A DNA stretch of 37,972 nt from ZC4RG30 sp964455685 (lineage in GTDB: Bacteria; Pseudomonadota; Gammaproteobacteria; Steroidobacterales; Steroidobacteraceae): positions 1 to 37,972 of the forward strand of contig CAYVZE010000018.1 of assembly GCA_964455685.1 (NCBI GenBank). The letters run 5' to 3'. Below, piece after piece: positions 24,316-32,969 of the stretch (position 1 is the first letter of the stretch; each line of letters begins with the position of its first letter). The notes under the pieces were generated by a model. That model saw nothing but the letters and a program-made list of their open reading frames with translations. It made no database searches and was not told where the DNA came from. Both the position numbers and the translations under genes were made by a program.

Positions 24316-24948
24316 ATGTTCGATGAGTTGCTGAAGTTCTTCGTGACCTTCCTGGTCGTGGTGGAACCCGTCGGCGTGATCCCGGTGTTCGTTGCCCTGA
24401 CAGAAGGTGTCGGCGAACGTGAGCGCCGCCGCATGGCGCGCAAGGGCGTGGCCATCGCCGGCGGCATCTTCCTGCTGTTTGCACTGGGCGGCGGGCAGTT
24501 CCTGCGCCTGCTGGGCATCAGCCTCGACGCCTTCCGCATCTTCGGTGGCCTGCTGCTGCTGTTGATTGCGCTGGAGATGGTGTTCGCGCGCGAGTCCGGT
24601 TCGCGCAGCTCGCACCCCGAGGTGGAGGAGGGCAAGACCAAGACCGACATCTCGGTGTTCCCGCTGGCCTTCCCCTTCATCGCCGGGCCGGGTTCGCTGA
24701 CCACCATCCTCCTCTACTTCGGCCCGGCCACCGAGGATCCGCTGCGCTGGGGCCTGCTGCTGGCCTGCGTGGTGCTGGCGCTGGTGGTGACACTGGTGAC
24801 GCTCTACGCCGTCACGCCGATCTACCGCGTGATGGGCGTGACAGGCGCGAACGTGATGAACCGGCTGCTGGGCGTGGTCCTGGGCGCGCTGGCGGTCCAG
24901 TACGTCATCGACGGCCTGCGCCACAGCCTGCTCTCGTCGGACGCGTAG
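24316..24948 (+). CDS. MarC-family (UPF0056) inner membrane protein
   Basis: 210 residues with six predicted membrane helices. FFVTFLVVVEPVGVIPVFVAL, GGLLLLLIALEMV and FPLAFPFIAGPGSLTTI are the family's repeated half motifs. Despite the name, MarC proteins are not linked to multiple antibiotic resistance in E. coli; transport of small solutes is suspected. The start at 24316 gives the usual length. Confidence 0.9.
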   Translation: MFDELLKFFVTFLVVVEPVGVIPVFVALTEGVGERERRRMARKGVAIAGGIFLLFALGGGQFLRLLGISLDAFRIFGGLLLLLIALEMVFARESGSRSSHPEVEEGKTKTDISVFPLAFPFIAGPGSLTTILLYFGPATEDPLRWGLLLACVVLALVVTLVTLYAVTPIYRVMGVTGANVMNRLLGVVLGALAVQYVIDGLRHSLLSSDA

Positions 24949-25198
24949 ACCGGTGGCGGGGCGGGCGTCAGGCCCTCAGTCGCTCCCATAAGTTCGCCAT
25001 CCGCACGTACAGGGCGCCCTCCTTTCGGGACGGCGGCCGGGAAAGGGGGATGATCAGCGCGCGAAGGAAGCCCGCGCGGGCGGCACCCTCCCCGCGGCCG
25101 ATCTTGTCATAACTGCTTGTTTTCCCGAAGGTTATGGGTCGTTGTGCGCGCAACCGCGACGCGGTCCACAGAATTTTCATCCGCGACCGGGGAACATT
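24949..25198. other. Intergenic stretch, no gene supported
   Basis: Between marC and the 39-residue peptide gene. A 70-codon open frame on the minus strand (24968-25180) has an arginine-rich, unstructured-looking product and no clear Shine-Dalgarno, so I left it out. The right end is AT-richer and leads into the promoter at 25199. Confidence 0.6.
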
Positions 25199-25227
25199 TT
25201 GACCGAGGTGATTGTCTGTGCAATAGT
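25199..25227 (+). promoter_or_regulatory. Sigma-70 promoter of the 39-residue peptide gene
   Basis: TTGACC (25199-25204), 17 bases, AATAGT (25222-25227): five and four matches to the consensus hexamers. The transcript would begin near 25234, about 60 bases before the start codon. Confidence 0.6.
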
Positions 25228-25270
25228 AGCCGAGACAATTGCAGGGTAGGCAATGTCAGGCCAGACAATT
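25211..25270. repeat. Three AGACAAT repeats over the promoter and leader
   Basis: ATTGTCT at 25211-25217, in the promoter spacer, is the inverted copy of AGACAATT at 25233-25240 and 25263-25270. The two direct copies are exactly 30 bases apart and the inverted pair is 22 bases apart, close to whole helical turns. The arrangement suggests an operator for a dimeric regulator covering the promoter and start site. Confidence 0.5.
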
Positions 25271-25293
25271 AACGGTCAAACAGGAGGACCCCC

Positions 25294-25413
25294 ATGTCAG
25301 ACCTCGTACTCTCGATGACTGTTTTCCACACTGTGGCTGCTGTGGCCGTGTTCGCGCTGATGGTGTTCGGCGCCGTGAAGCTGGTGAGCGAGCGTCTCAG
25401 CCAGAAGGGTTGA
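25294..25413 (+). CDS. 39-residue single-helix membrane peptide
   Basis: ATG 25294 is preceded by a full AGGAGG with six bases of spacing and by its own promoter. The peptide has one membrane helix (VFHTVAAVAVFALMVFGAV) with a short N-terminus (MSDLVLSM) and a basic amphipathic C-terminus (KLVSERLSQKG), giving a likely N-out/C-in orientation. No homologue was recognised. The last 17 bases overlap the end of trmB on the other strand. The strong Shine-Dalgarno, codon use and promoter argue for a real gene; small regulators of membrane complexes often look like this, but the role is unknown. Confidence 0.65.
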   Translation: MSDLVLSMTVFHTVAAVAVFALMVFGAVKLVSERLSQKG

Positions 25414-26101
25414 TCCGCTCGTAGCACAGGTCACGTACCACGTGGCCCAGCCGCTCGCCCCGCGCCTCGAAGCGCGTGCGAACGCGGTCCGGGCCACGGG
25501 GCACGAACCGGCCATCGGCGGCGCGATTCCTCAGCGCCGCCGACGCATTCAGCACCTCCAGCATCTGTTCCGCGTACGGCTCCCAGTCCGTCGCCAGCTG
25601 CAAGGTTCCCCCCACGGCCAGCCTTGAGGCGGCCAGTTCCGCGAACTCCGGGTTCACCAGCCGCCGCTTGTGGTGGCGCTTCTTGTGCCAGGGATCCGGG
25701 AACAGCACCAGGATCGAGTCCAGTGAGCCCGGCGCGATGCGCTGGCGCAGCACCTCCACGGCATCGTGGCGGAAGATCCTGAGGTTGCCCAGCCCGGCCT
25801 TCTCCGCCTTCAGCAGCAGGTGGCCCACGCCGGGCGGATGCACTTCCACGCCGATGAAGTCGCGCCCGGGATGCCTTTCGGCCAGTGCGGCGAGGTTGTC
25901 GCCGTTGCCGAAACCGATCTCCAGCGTCACCGGCGCGCGGCGCCCGAACACGGCCTCGAGGTCCAGCGGCGGGCCCTCGGCCTCCAGGCCGTAACGCGGC
26001 CACAGTTCCTCCAGCGCGCGCGTCTGCGCGGCCGTCATGCGGCCGGCTCGCAGCACATAGCTCCTGATTGCGCGGCGTTGCGGTTCCTCGCGCCCGGTCA
26101 T
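25397..26101 (-). CDS. trmB: tRNA (guanine-N(7)-)-methyltransferase
   Basis: 234 residues. RAGRMTAAQTRALEELWPRY at the N-terminus, the S-adenosylmethionine loop LEIGFGNGDNLAALA, and FPDPWHKKRHHKRRLV are diagnostic. It makes m7G46 in the variable loop of tRNAs. Its ATG overlaps the stop of the uup-type gene by four bases, so the two are co-translated. Confidence 0.96.
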   Translation of the reverse strand: MTGREEPQRRAIRSYVLRAGRMTAAQTRALEELWPRYGLEAEGPPLDLEAVFGRRAPVTLEIGFGNGDNLAALAERHPGRDFIGVEVHPPGVGHLLLKAEKAGLGNLRIFRHDAVEVLRQRIAPGSLDSILVLFPDPWHKKRHHKRRLVNPEFAELAASRLAVGGTLQLATDWEPYAEQMLEVLNASAALRNRAADGRFVPRGPDRVRTRFEARGERLGHVVRDLCYERINPSG

Positions 26102-27942
26102 GCTCCCTCCAGTTCGGCCCAGCGGGCGAAGGCAGTCTCGATCTGCGCATCGAGGTCGGCCAGCTGCTTCATGTGCGCGGCCACTTCGGCGTGGGGACGT
26201 GAATAGAAATCCGGCTGCTGGGTCTCGGCCAGCAGCGCAGCCTTGCGGGCCTCGAGTTCCTCCAGCCTGGCCGGCAGGGACTCAAGTTCCCTCTGGTCCT
26301 TGTATGACAGCTTGCGGCGCGCCCTGGGCGCCTCGGCAGGTGAAGCCTTGTTCCCCGCCGCAGTGGAAGCGCTCCCGCGCGGCGGCTTGCCCGGCGCGGT
26401 CCTGTCCTTGCCCTTCGCGCGCGCATCCCGCTGCGCGTCGCGCTGGTCGCGCCAGCGCTCCCAGTCGCTGTAGCCGCCGACGAAGTCCTGCACGCGGCCA
26501 TCGCCCTCCAGCACCAGCAGGCTGGTGACCACGTTGTCGAGGAAGGCGCGGTCGTGGCTGACCAGCAGCAGCGTGCCGGAGAACTCCGACACCAGCTCCT
26601 GCAGCAGCTCCAGCGTGTCGATGTCCAGGTCGTTGGTGGGTTCATCCAGCACCAGCAGGTTGGCGGGCTGGGCGAACAGGCGCGCCAGCAGCAGCCGGTT
26701 GCGCTCGCCGCCCGACAGCGCCCGGGCCGGCGTCATCAGCTGCTCGGGGCGGAACAGGAAGTCGCGCAGGTAACCGGACACGTGGCGGTTCTCGCCGTTC
26801 ACCAGCACGAAGTCGCCGCGCTCGTTGATGTTGTGCGCCACCGGCGCATCGAGGTCGAGCTGCGCGCGCTGCTGGTCGTAGTAGGCCACCTCCTGGCGCG
26901 CACCGCGGCGCACGTGGCCGCTGGCGGGTTCGATCTCGCCCAGCAGCAGTTTCAGCAGCGTGCTCTTGCCGGCGCCATTGGGTCCGACGATGCCGATGCG
27001 GTCGCCGCGCAGGATGCGCGTGGTCAGTCCCTGGAACACGACCCGGCCGTCATAGGCCACGCTGACGTCCTCGGCCTCGAACACCAGCTGGCTGGAGGGC
27101 GCCGCTTCCTGCACCGCCATGCTGGCCTGGCCGACGCGCTCGCGTCGCGCGCGGCGCTCCTCGCGCATGGCCAGCAGCGCGCGCACGCGGCCCTCGTTGC
27201 GCGTGCGGCGCGCTTCCACGCCCTTCCTGATCCAGGCCTCTTCCTGCGCGAGGCGCTTGTCGAACAGCGCATGGGCGCGCGCCTCGTCGGCCAGCTGCGC
27301 GGCCTTGCGCGCGGCGTACTGGCTGTAGTTGCCCGGCCAGCTCGACAGCCGGCCGCGGTCCAGGTCCACGATGCGCGTGGCCACGCGATCGACGAAGCGC
27401 CGGTCGTGGCTGACGAACAGCAGCGCGCCGCGCAAGCCCTGCAGCAGTTCCTCCAGCCATTCGATCGCGGGGATGTCCAGGTGGTTGGTGGGCTCATCGA
27501 GCAGCAGCAGCTCCGGCTCCGCCACCAGCGCCCGCGCCAGCAGCGCGCGGCGCCGCCAGCCGCCGGAGAGGTCCTCGTAGCGCGCTTCACCGTCCAGTCC
27601 CAGCTGCGACAGCACGGTGGCCACCCGGGTGGGGATTTCCCAGCTCTCGATGCCCTCGACACCGGCGAGGCCGCCCTCGACCACCTCGCGCACCAGCGCC
27701 GCCTCGACGGTGACGATGTCCTGCTCCAGTACCGCCAGTCGCGTGCCGGGCCGGAGCCACACCGCGCCCGAGTCCGGCGGCATCCTGCGGGCGGCCAGCT
27801 TCATCAGCGAACTCTTGCCCTCGCCGTTGCGGCCCACGATGCACACCCGCTCGCCGGGCTCGACCTGCAGCGAGGCATGGTCCAGCAGCGGCCGGGCGCC
27901 GAAGGCCAGCGAAACATCGTCCAGGCGCAGGATGGGCGCCAT
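26098..27942 (-). CDS. uup: ABC-F ATPase, Uup type
   Basis: 614 residues with two ABC domains and no membrane segments. Domain 1: GRNGEGKSS, LSGGWRRRALLARAL, LLLLDEPTNHLD. Domain 2: GPNGAGKSTLLKLLLG, LSGGERNRLLLARL, LLVLDEPTNDLD. A charged linker joins them, and a C-terminal lysine-rich region ends in a coiled coil (ELESLPARLEELEARKAAL), the DNA-binding-like tail that marks Uup rather than EttA. ABC-F proteins act on ribosomes or stalled replication and recombination intermediates; Uup loss in E. coli raises transposon excision. trmB is coupled downstream. Confidence 0.9.
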   Translation of the reverse strand: MAPILRLDDVSLAFGARPLLDHASLQVEPGERVCIVGRNGEGKSSLMKLAARRMPPDSGAVWLRPGTRLAVLEQDIVTVEAALVREVVEGGLAGVEGIESWEIPTRVATVLSQLGLDGEARYEDLSGGWRRRALLARALVAEPELLLLDEPTNHLDIPAIEWLEELLQGLRGALLFVSHDRRFVDRVATRIVDLDRGRLSSWPGNYSQYAARKAAQLADEARAHALFDKRLAQEEAWIRKGVEARRTRNEGRVRALLAMREERRARRERVGQASMAVQEAAPSSQLVFEAEDVSVAYDGRVVFQGLTTRILRGDRIGIVGPNGAGKSTLLKLLLGEIEPASGHVRRGARQEVAYYDQQRAQLDLDAPVAHNINERGDFVLVNGENRHVSGYLRDFLFRPEQLMTPARALSGGERNRLLLARLFAQPANLLVLDEPTNDLDIDTLELLQELVSEFSGTLLLVSHDRAFLDNVVTSLLVLEGDGRVQDFVGGYSDWERWRDQRDAQRDARAKGKDRTAPGKPPRGSASTAAGNKASPAEAPRARRKLSYKDQRELESLPARLEELEARKAALLAETQQPDFYSRPHAEVAAHMKQLADLDAQIETAFARWAELEGA

Positions 27943-28031
27943 GCGGGTCGGTCCTCGAAGGGGCAGGTGGGAGAGGGGCGCGAGATTACATCAGTCCCCA
28001 GCGGGCGCGTCCAAGCCCTTACACTTGCCGG

Positions 28032-28640
28032 ATGCTTGGAAGCATCGGACCTGCGGCGCTGGTCATCCTCGCCATCAACATCGGCATCGGCATCGCCGGC
28101 CTGGGACGCGACCCGCGCGTCATCGACGCCTGCGTGTTCCGCCCCTACGAGTTCGCCCGCGGCCGGCGCCGCTTCACGCTGCTGGCCAGCGGCTTTGCGC
28201 ACGCCGACCTGCCGCACCTGCTGTTCAACATGATCACCTTCTTCTTCTTTGGCGTGCCGATGGAGCGGGTGCTGGGCACGCCGATGTTCGTGCTGCTGTA
28301 CGCACTGGGGCTGGCGCTCTCGCCGCTGATCTCGCTGGCCAGGCACCGCAACAACCCGTCCTACGCCACGCTGGGGGCCTCCGGCGCGGTATCGGCGGTG
28401 CTGTTCGCCTTCGTGGTGTATTTCCCCACCGCGCCGATGATCATCTTCCCCATCCCGCTGCCGATCCCGGCCTGGCTGTTCGCCGCGGGCTACCTGGCCT
28501 ACAGCATCTGGGCCTCACGTTCGCACGCCGGCCGCATCAACCACGACGCACACCTGGCCGGGGCGCTCACCGGCGTGGCCTTCGTGGCGGTCACCGACCC
28601 GCGCGCCGTGGTCAGCCTGCTGCGCTACCTCGGCCTGTGA
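28032..28640 (+). CDS. Rhomboid-family intramembrane serine protease
   Basis: 202 residues with six membrane helices. The catalytic dyad is present: Ser117 in TLGASGAVSAVL and His174 in NHDAHLAGAL. The first-helix HADLPHLLFNMITFFFFG segment carries the usual conserved His and Asn. Rhomboids cleave single-pass membrane proteins within the bilayer; substrates are not predictable. The ATG lies 89 bases from the divergent uup start. Confidence 0.92.
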   Translation: MLGSIGPAALVILAINIGIGIAGLGRDPRVIDACVFRPYEFARGRRRFTLLASGFAHADLPHLLFNMITFFFFGVPMERVLGTPMFVLLYALGLALSPLISLARHRNNPSYATLGASGAVSAVLFAFVVYFPTAPMIIFPIPLPIPAWLFAAGYLAYSIWASRSHAGRINHDAHLAGALTGVAFVAVTDPRAVVSLLRYLGL

Positions 28641-28683
28641 GGCCGCGGGCGCCGGGCCCGCTTGACACGTCTGCTATAAATCC

Positions 28684-29019
28684 ATGGCGATGTTCCCCGG
28701 TTCCCCCATGCTGCTGTCCACGCTCGCCGGCATGCGACGCCTGCGGCGCGGCGTGGTGCTGGCCGCCTGCCTGGGCGTGCTGGGCTGGCTGCTGCTGGCC
28801 GCCACCCACCGGCATGACATCACCGATGCCCCGCAGCACCAGGGCGGCCAGCACTGCCTGCTGTGCCTGGGGTCGCCCACCGGCGCCGCCCCGCCTGTGC
28901 TGCCCGTCGTGCTGCTGCCGCCGCCGCCGCTGGCACCGCCCTTGGTGCCGCCCGCCGCGCGCGTGGTGGTGGCCGCGCCGCTGTCTTCCTACCTGAGCCG
29001 GGGACCCCCGGCCGGCTGA
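28684..29019 (+). CDS. DUF2946-type small membrane protein, metal-linked
   Basis: Up to 111 residues. A hydrophobic helix (GVVLAACLGVLGWLLLAAT) is followed by HRHDIT and a CLLC pair with nearby histidines, then a proline-rich tail (PPPPLAPPLVPP), the DUF2946 pattern of proteins found beside metal-uptake receptors. A TATAAA at 28675-28680 lies only four bases ahead of ATG 28684, so if that is the -10 box the true start is further in, perhaps ATG 28708. The receptor gene begins 75 bases on and is likely in the same transcript. Confidence 0.7.
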   Translation: MAMFPGSPMLLSTLAGMRRLRRGVVLAACLGVLGWLLLAATHRHDITDAPQHQGGQHCLLCLGSPTGAAPPVLPVVLLPPPPLAPPLVPPAARVVVAAPLSSYLSRGPPAG

Positions 29020-29094
29020 TTCCGACCTTCCTTCGCATCGCCACGGCCGTGAGGCCGGGCATGCGCCTGCTTTCAAGGATCCGGAGATCAGCAC

Positions 29095-31188
29095 ATGCAC
29101 AGCCTGCTTCGCACCCTGGCGCCGGGCGCCGGGGCGCTCCTTCTTCCCGTTCTCGCGGCCGCTGGCGCCGCGGACACCGGCCGCGAGGCCGACCTGCACG
29201 AACTGCCTGCCCTGTTCGTCTACGCCACTGCCCTGCGCGAGGATGCCTCGCGCATGGCCTCGCCCTTCAGCGTGCTCGAAGGGGATGCGCTGGCGGCGCA
29301 CACCGCCGCCACGCTGGGCGCCACGCTCGACGGCCTGCCCGGTGTGCACGCCGACACCTTCGGCGGCGGTGCCGCGCGGCCGGTGATCCGCGGCCAGTCC
29401 GCTCCCCGCGTCACCGTGCTGTCGGACAGCGCCGGGCTGCTGGATGCGTCGGATATCTCGCCCGACCACGCCATCACCGCCGAGCCCATGCTGGTGGACC
29501 GCATCGAGGTGCTGCGCGGCCCGGCCACGCTGCTGTACGGCAGCGGCGCCATCGGCGGGGTGGTGAACCTCATCGACCAGAAGGTGCCCACCGCGATGCC
29601 CGACGGCCTGGAAGGCCGTGTCGCGCTGCGCGGCGCCACGGCGGCGCACGAGCGCGCGCTGGCGGGTGGCCTCACCGCGCCGATGGGCGGGCAGGTGGCG
29701 TTGCGGCTGGAAGGCACCGGACGGCGCGCCGACGACTATCGCGCACGCGGCCTGGATGAATCGAGCGTGCCCGGCACCTGGGCACAGTCCGGCAGCGCCA
29801 CCGCCGGCCTGTCATGGATCGGCCCTGCCGGCTACCTGGGCCTGGCATGGACCTGGCGTGACGATGATTACGGCGTTCCCGGCCACAGCCATGAGTACGA
29901 GTCCTGCCATCCCCATGGCGCCACCCTGCACTGCGGCGGGCATGAAGAGGATGGGGCGGAGCACGAACACGAAGGGCACGCCCACGAAGATGCGCCAGAG
30001 GTGGCGCTGCGCAGTTCGCGCCTGGACCTGCGCGGCGAGTGGCTGTCGCCCTCGCCGCTCATCGAGCGCATCCGCCTGCGCGCCAGCTACACCCGCTACC
30101 GCCATGACGAGATGGATGCCGGCGAGCTCACCACGCGCTTGCGCAACGAGGGCGCGGAGACGCGCCTGGAACTGCACCACGCGCCGCTGGCCCGCCTGCG
30201 CGGTGTGGCCGGCATGCAGTACTCCGCCACGAAGTCCCGCGCGGATGGCGCGGAAGCCTTCCTGCCCACGGTGGGGTCGCGCACCACCGGTCTGTTCCTG
30301 GTGGAGCACCTGGAGGTCAGCGATGCGCTGCACTTCGAGCTCGGCGCCCGGCGCGAGTGGCAGCGCCACCGGCCGGTGGACGATGCGCGCGCGCGGCCGG
30401 CATTCAGTGCCTCGGCCACGTCGTTCTCGGGTGCGCTGGTATGGAGCCCCGCGCCGTCCAGCGTGTTCACGCTGTCGGCGGCCCGCTACGAGCGCCTGCC
30501 TCATCCGCAGGAGCTGTACGCGCGCGGCATCCACCTCGCCAGCAATACCTATGAATGCGGCCTGGTGCCCAGCGCCTTCACCTGCGGCGGGGCGGAGACC
30601 GACGCGCCGCTGCGCGAGGAGGCCTCGCGCAACATCGAGGCAGGTTTCCGCGGCACGCTGGGCCCGCTGCAGCTCAGTCTCAACGCCTTCTTCAACCAGG
30701 TGGACAACTACACCTACGCGCGCACGCTGCAGCAGTTCGAGGACTTCCGCCTGGTGCGCCATGCACAGCGCGACGCGCGCTTTCGTGGCGGCGAGGCGGC
30801 GCTCACCTGGAAGGCCGGGCGCTACTGGTCGGCCACGCTGTTCGGCGACCTGGTGCGTGCGCGCTTCGCCGGTGGCGAGCCGCTGCCGCGCATTCCCGCC
30901 GCGCGCCATGGCCTGCGCCTGGAGGCCGGCCGCGGCGAGTTCGACGCCATGCTCGAGTTCCATCGCGTGGACCGGCAGCGCCGTATCGCGTCCTTCGAGG
31001 CCGCCACGCCTGGCCACGAGATGCTGGACATCACCCTGCGCCAGCGCCTCGCCGGCACCGGGTTCGCCTGGTACCTGCGCGGCAGCAATCTGCTCGACCA
31101 GGCGGTGTGGAACCATGCCTCCTTCCTGGCCGGCGTGGTGCCGCTGCCGCGCCGCAGCCTGGCCTTCGGCGTGAGCCACGCCTTCTGA
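29095..31188 (+). CDS. znuD: ZnuD-like TonB-dependent outer-membrane receptor
   Basis: 697 residues. A signal peptide (GALLLPVLAAAGAA) precedes a plug domain with VIRGQSAPRVTVLSDSAG and RIEVLRGPATLLYGSGAIGG, then a 22-strand barrel ending in the aromatic SHAF, as BamA substrates do. An extracellular loop near residues 261-300 holds about a dozen His and Cys (for example CHPHGATLHCGGHEED, HEHEGHAHED), the zinc-trapping signature of ZnuD, and ELYARGIHLASNTYECG resembles the equivalent ZnuD segment. It most likely imports zinc with TonB/ExbB energy; copper is possible. No Zur site was recognised upstream. Confidence 0.85.
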   Translation: MHSLLRTLAPGAGALLLPVLAAAGAADTGREADLHELPALFVYATALREDASRMASPFSVLEGDALAAHTAATLGATLDGLPGVHADTFGGGAARPVIRGQSAPRVTVLSDSAGLLDASDISPDHAITAEPMLVDRIEVLRGPATLLYGSGAIGGVVNLIDQKVPTAMPDGLEGRVALRGATAAHERALAGGLTAPMGGQVALRLEGTGRRADDYRARGLDESSVPGTWAQSGSATAGLSWIGPAGYLGLAWTWRDDDYGVPGHSHEYESCHPHGATLHCGGHEEDGAEHEHEGHAHEDAPEVALRSSRLDLRGEWLSPSPLIERIRLRASYTRYRHDEMDAGELTTRLRNEGAETRLELHHAPLARLRGVAGMQYSATKSRADGAEAFLPTVGSRTTGLFLVEHLEVSDALHFELGARREWQRHRPVDDARARPAFSASATSFSGALVWSPAPSSVFTLSAARYERLPHPQELYARGIHLASNTYECGLVPSAFTCGGAETDAPLREEASRNIEAGFRGTLGPLQLSLNAFFNQVDNYTYARTLQQFEDFRLVRHAQRDARFRGGEAALTWKAGRYWSATLFGDLVRARFAGGEPLPRIPAARHGLRLEAGRGEFDAMLEFHRVDRQRRIASFEAATPGHEMLDITLRQRLAGTGFAWYLRGSNLLDQAVWNHASFLAGVVPLPRRSLAFGVSHAF

Positions 31189-31233
31189 GGCCGCGCCCTT
31201 CCGGGTACCGATAACCAACGAACGGCCCCGATC

Positions 31234-31267
31234 GCCGGTTGGCGGACCTCCGCCAGCCGGCTTTTCT
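31234..31267 (+). terminator. Intrinsic terminator after the ZnuD-like gene
   Basis: GCCGGTTGGCGGA pairs with TCCGCCAGCCGGC over 13 positions (one G-T wobble) and is followed by TTTTCT. It ends the DUF2946-receptor transcript 46 bases past the stop. The first in-frame ATG of the sulfatase frame (31239) lies inside the stem, which supports the later start used for that gene. Confidence 0.85.
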
Positions 31268-31316
31268 GTACGCTCGCGGATGCAAGAGGACTGTCAGGCC
31301 AAGGGGGGCATCCAGC

Positions 31317-32948
31317 ATGTGGATCCGCGTGACTGCCGTGCTGCTGGCGGCACTATCGATCAATGCCTGTGGCAAGCGCGAACCGGCGGCGCCGGAGCCG
31401 GCGCGCCCTCCGAACATCCTCTACATCCTCGCCGATGACCTGGGCTACGCGGACATCGGCGCCTTCGGCGGCGAGATCCCCACGCCCAACCTCGACCGCC
31501 TTGCGCGCAGCGGCATGATGCTCACGGACTTCCACACCAGCATGACCTGCTCACCCACGCGCGCCATGCTGATGGCCGGCATGGACCACCACCTGGCCGG
31601 CCTTGGCGTGATGGGCGTGCCCACGCGCGAGGACCAGAAGGGCAGGCCGGGCTATGAAGGCCACCTCAACTTCCGTGTGGCTGCGCTGCCCGAGCTGCTG
31701 GCGGAGGCCGGCTACAACAACTACATGGTGGGCAAGTGGCACCTCGGGTCCACGCCCGAGACCGGTCCTGCGGCGCGCGGCTTCCGCCGCGTGTTCGCCT
31801 CGCTGGACGGCGCGGCCCACCTGGGCCCGTGGGACTGGCGTGGTCCGCAGGACGCGGAGTTCTTCGATGGCAATGACATCGTCACCGTGGGCGAGGACTG
31901 GTACTCCACGCGCGACTACACGCGCAAGATGATCGAGTTCATCGAGCAGGACCGCGCCGAGAAGAAGCCCATGTTCATCTACATGGCCTACACCGCGCCA
32001 CACTGGCCGCTGCAGGCGCCGCGCGAGTCCATCGAGAAGTTCCGGGGCCGCTATGACGCCGGCTACGAGGTGCTGTATGCCGAGCGCTTCGCGCGCCAGA
32101 AGGAACTGGCGCTGGTGCCGGAGGACGCAAGGCCCATCGACAGCTCCCGTTTCAACCCGCGCTGGAACGACCTGCCCGAGCAGGAGAAGCGGCTGGCCGC
32201 GCGCCGCATGGAGATCTACGCGGCCATGGTTGCCGACCTCGACCACTACGTGGGCGAGCTGCTGGCCTACCTGGAGGACATCGGCGAGCTGGACAACACC
32301 TTCATCCTGTTCTCTTCCGACAATGGCGCCGAGCCCGGCCGCCGCGACCTGCAACCCAACATCGCGCAGCACATCGGCAAGGCCTACGACCACAGCCTCG
32401 ACAACCTGGGCAGCGGCACCAGCTACGTGATGTACGGCGCCAACTGGGCCAGCGCCAGCGCCACGCCGTGGAACCGCCACAAGTTCACCGCCTTCGAGGG
32501 CGGCGTGCGCGTGCCCGCCTTCGCCGTGCATCCTGGCCGCATCCAGCCCGGCACGCGCAGTGACGCCATGCTCACCATCATGGACGTGATGCCCACCTTC
32601 CTGGAGCTGGCCGGCACGCGCCATCCCGGCGCGAGCTGGCAGGGGCGCGAGGTGCTGGCGCCGCAGGGCCGCTCCATGCTGCCGGTGCTGCGCGGCGAGG
32701 CCGCCGAGGTGCATCCGGAAGACGAGGAGTTCGGCTGGGAGCTGTTCGGCCATCGCGGCGTACGCAAGGGCGACTGGAAGCTGGTGTGGGACCAGGCTGC
32801 GCCCGAGGCCGGCCGCCGCTGGATGCTGTTCAACCTCGCCGAGGATCCTCTCGAGCAGAACGACGTCTCCGCCGCGCATCCGGACAAGCTGGCCGAGCTC
32901 ACCGGCATCTGGAACCGCTACCAGGAACGCAACGGCGTCATCTACTGA
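31317..32948 (+). CDS. Lipoprotein sulfatase (arylsulfatase family)
   Basis: 543 residues from ATG 31317, with AAGGGGGG upstream. The signal ends in a lipobox (LSINAC), so the enzyme is probably membrane-anchored on the periplasmic side or outer membrane. The metal-binding ILADDLGYADIGAFGG and active-site Cys78-Ser-Pro-Thr-Arg (matching C-x-P-x-R) mark a type I formylglycine sulfatase; FILFSSDNGAEPG and the Lys/His residues beyond complete the site. It removes sulfate esters from an unknown substrate. No formylglycine-generating enzyme or anSME is in the window, so activation depends on a gene elsewhere. Confidence 0.9.
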   Translation: MWIRVTAVLLAALSINACGKREPAAPEPARPPNILYILADDLGYADIGAFGGEIPTPNLDRLARSGMMLTDFHTSMTCSPTRAMLMAGMDHHLAGLGVMGVPTREDQKGRPGYEGHLNFRVAALPELLAEAGYNNYMVGKWHLGSTPETGPAARGFRRVFASLDGAAHLGPWDWRGPQDAEFFDGNDIVTVGEDWYSTRDYTRKMIEFIEQDRAEKKPMFIYMAYTAPHWPLQAPRESIEKFRGRYDAGYEVLYAERFARQKELALVPEDARPIDSSRFNPRWNDLPEQEKRLAARRMEIYAAMVADLDHYVGELLAYLEDIGELDNTFILFSSDNGAEPGRRDLQPNIAQHIGKAYDHSLDNLGSGTSYVMYGANWASASATPWNRHKFTAFEGGVRVPAFAVHPGRIQPGTRSDAMLTIMDVMPTFLELAGTRHPGASWQGREVLAPQGRSMLPVLRGEAAEVHPEDEEFGWELFGHRGVRKGDWKLVWDQAAPEAGRRWMLFNLAEDPLEQNDVSAAHPDKLAELTGIWNRYQERNGVIY

Positions 32949-32969
32949 CATTCTGTTCAATGCAGGTGA

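Noticed and set aside
24968..25180. 70-residue open frame on the minus strand
   Set aside because: No Shine-Dalgarno and a disordered arginine-rich product; likely chance in GC-rich DNA.
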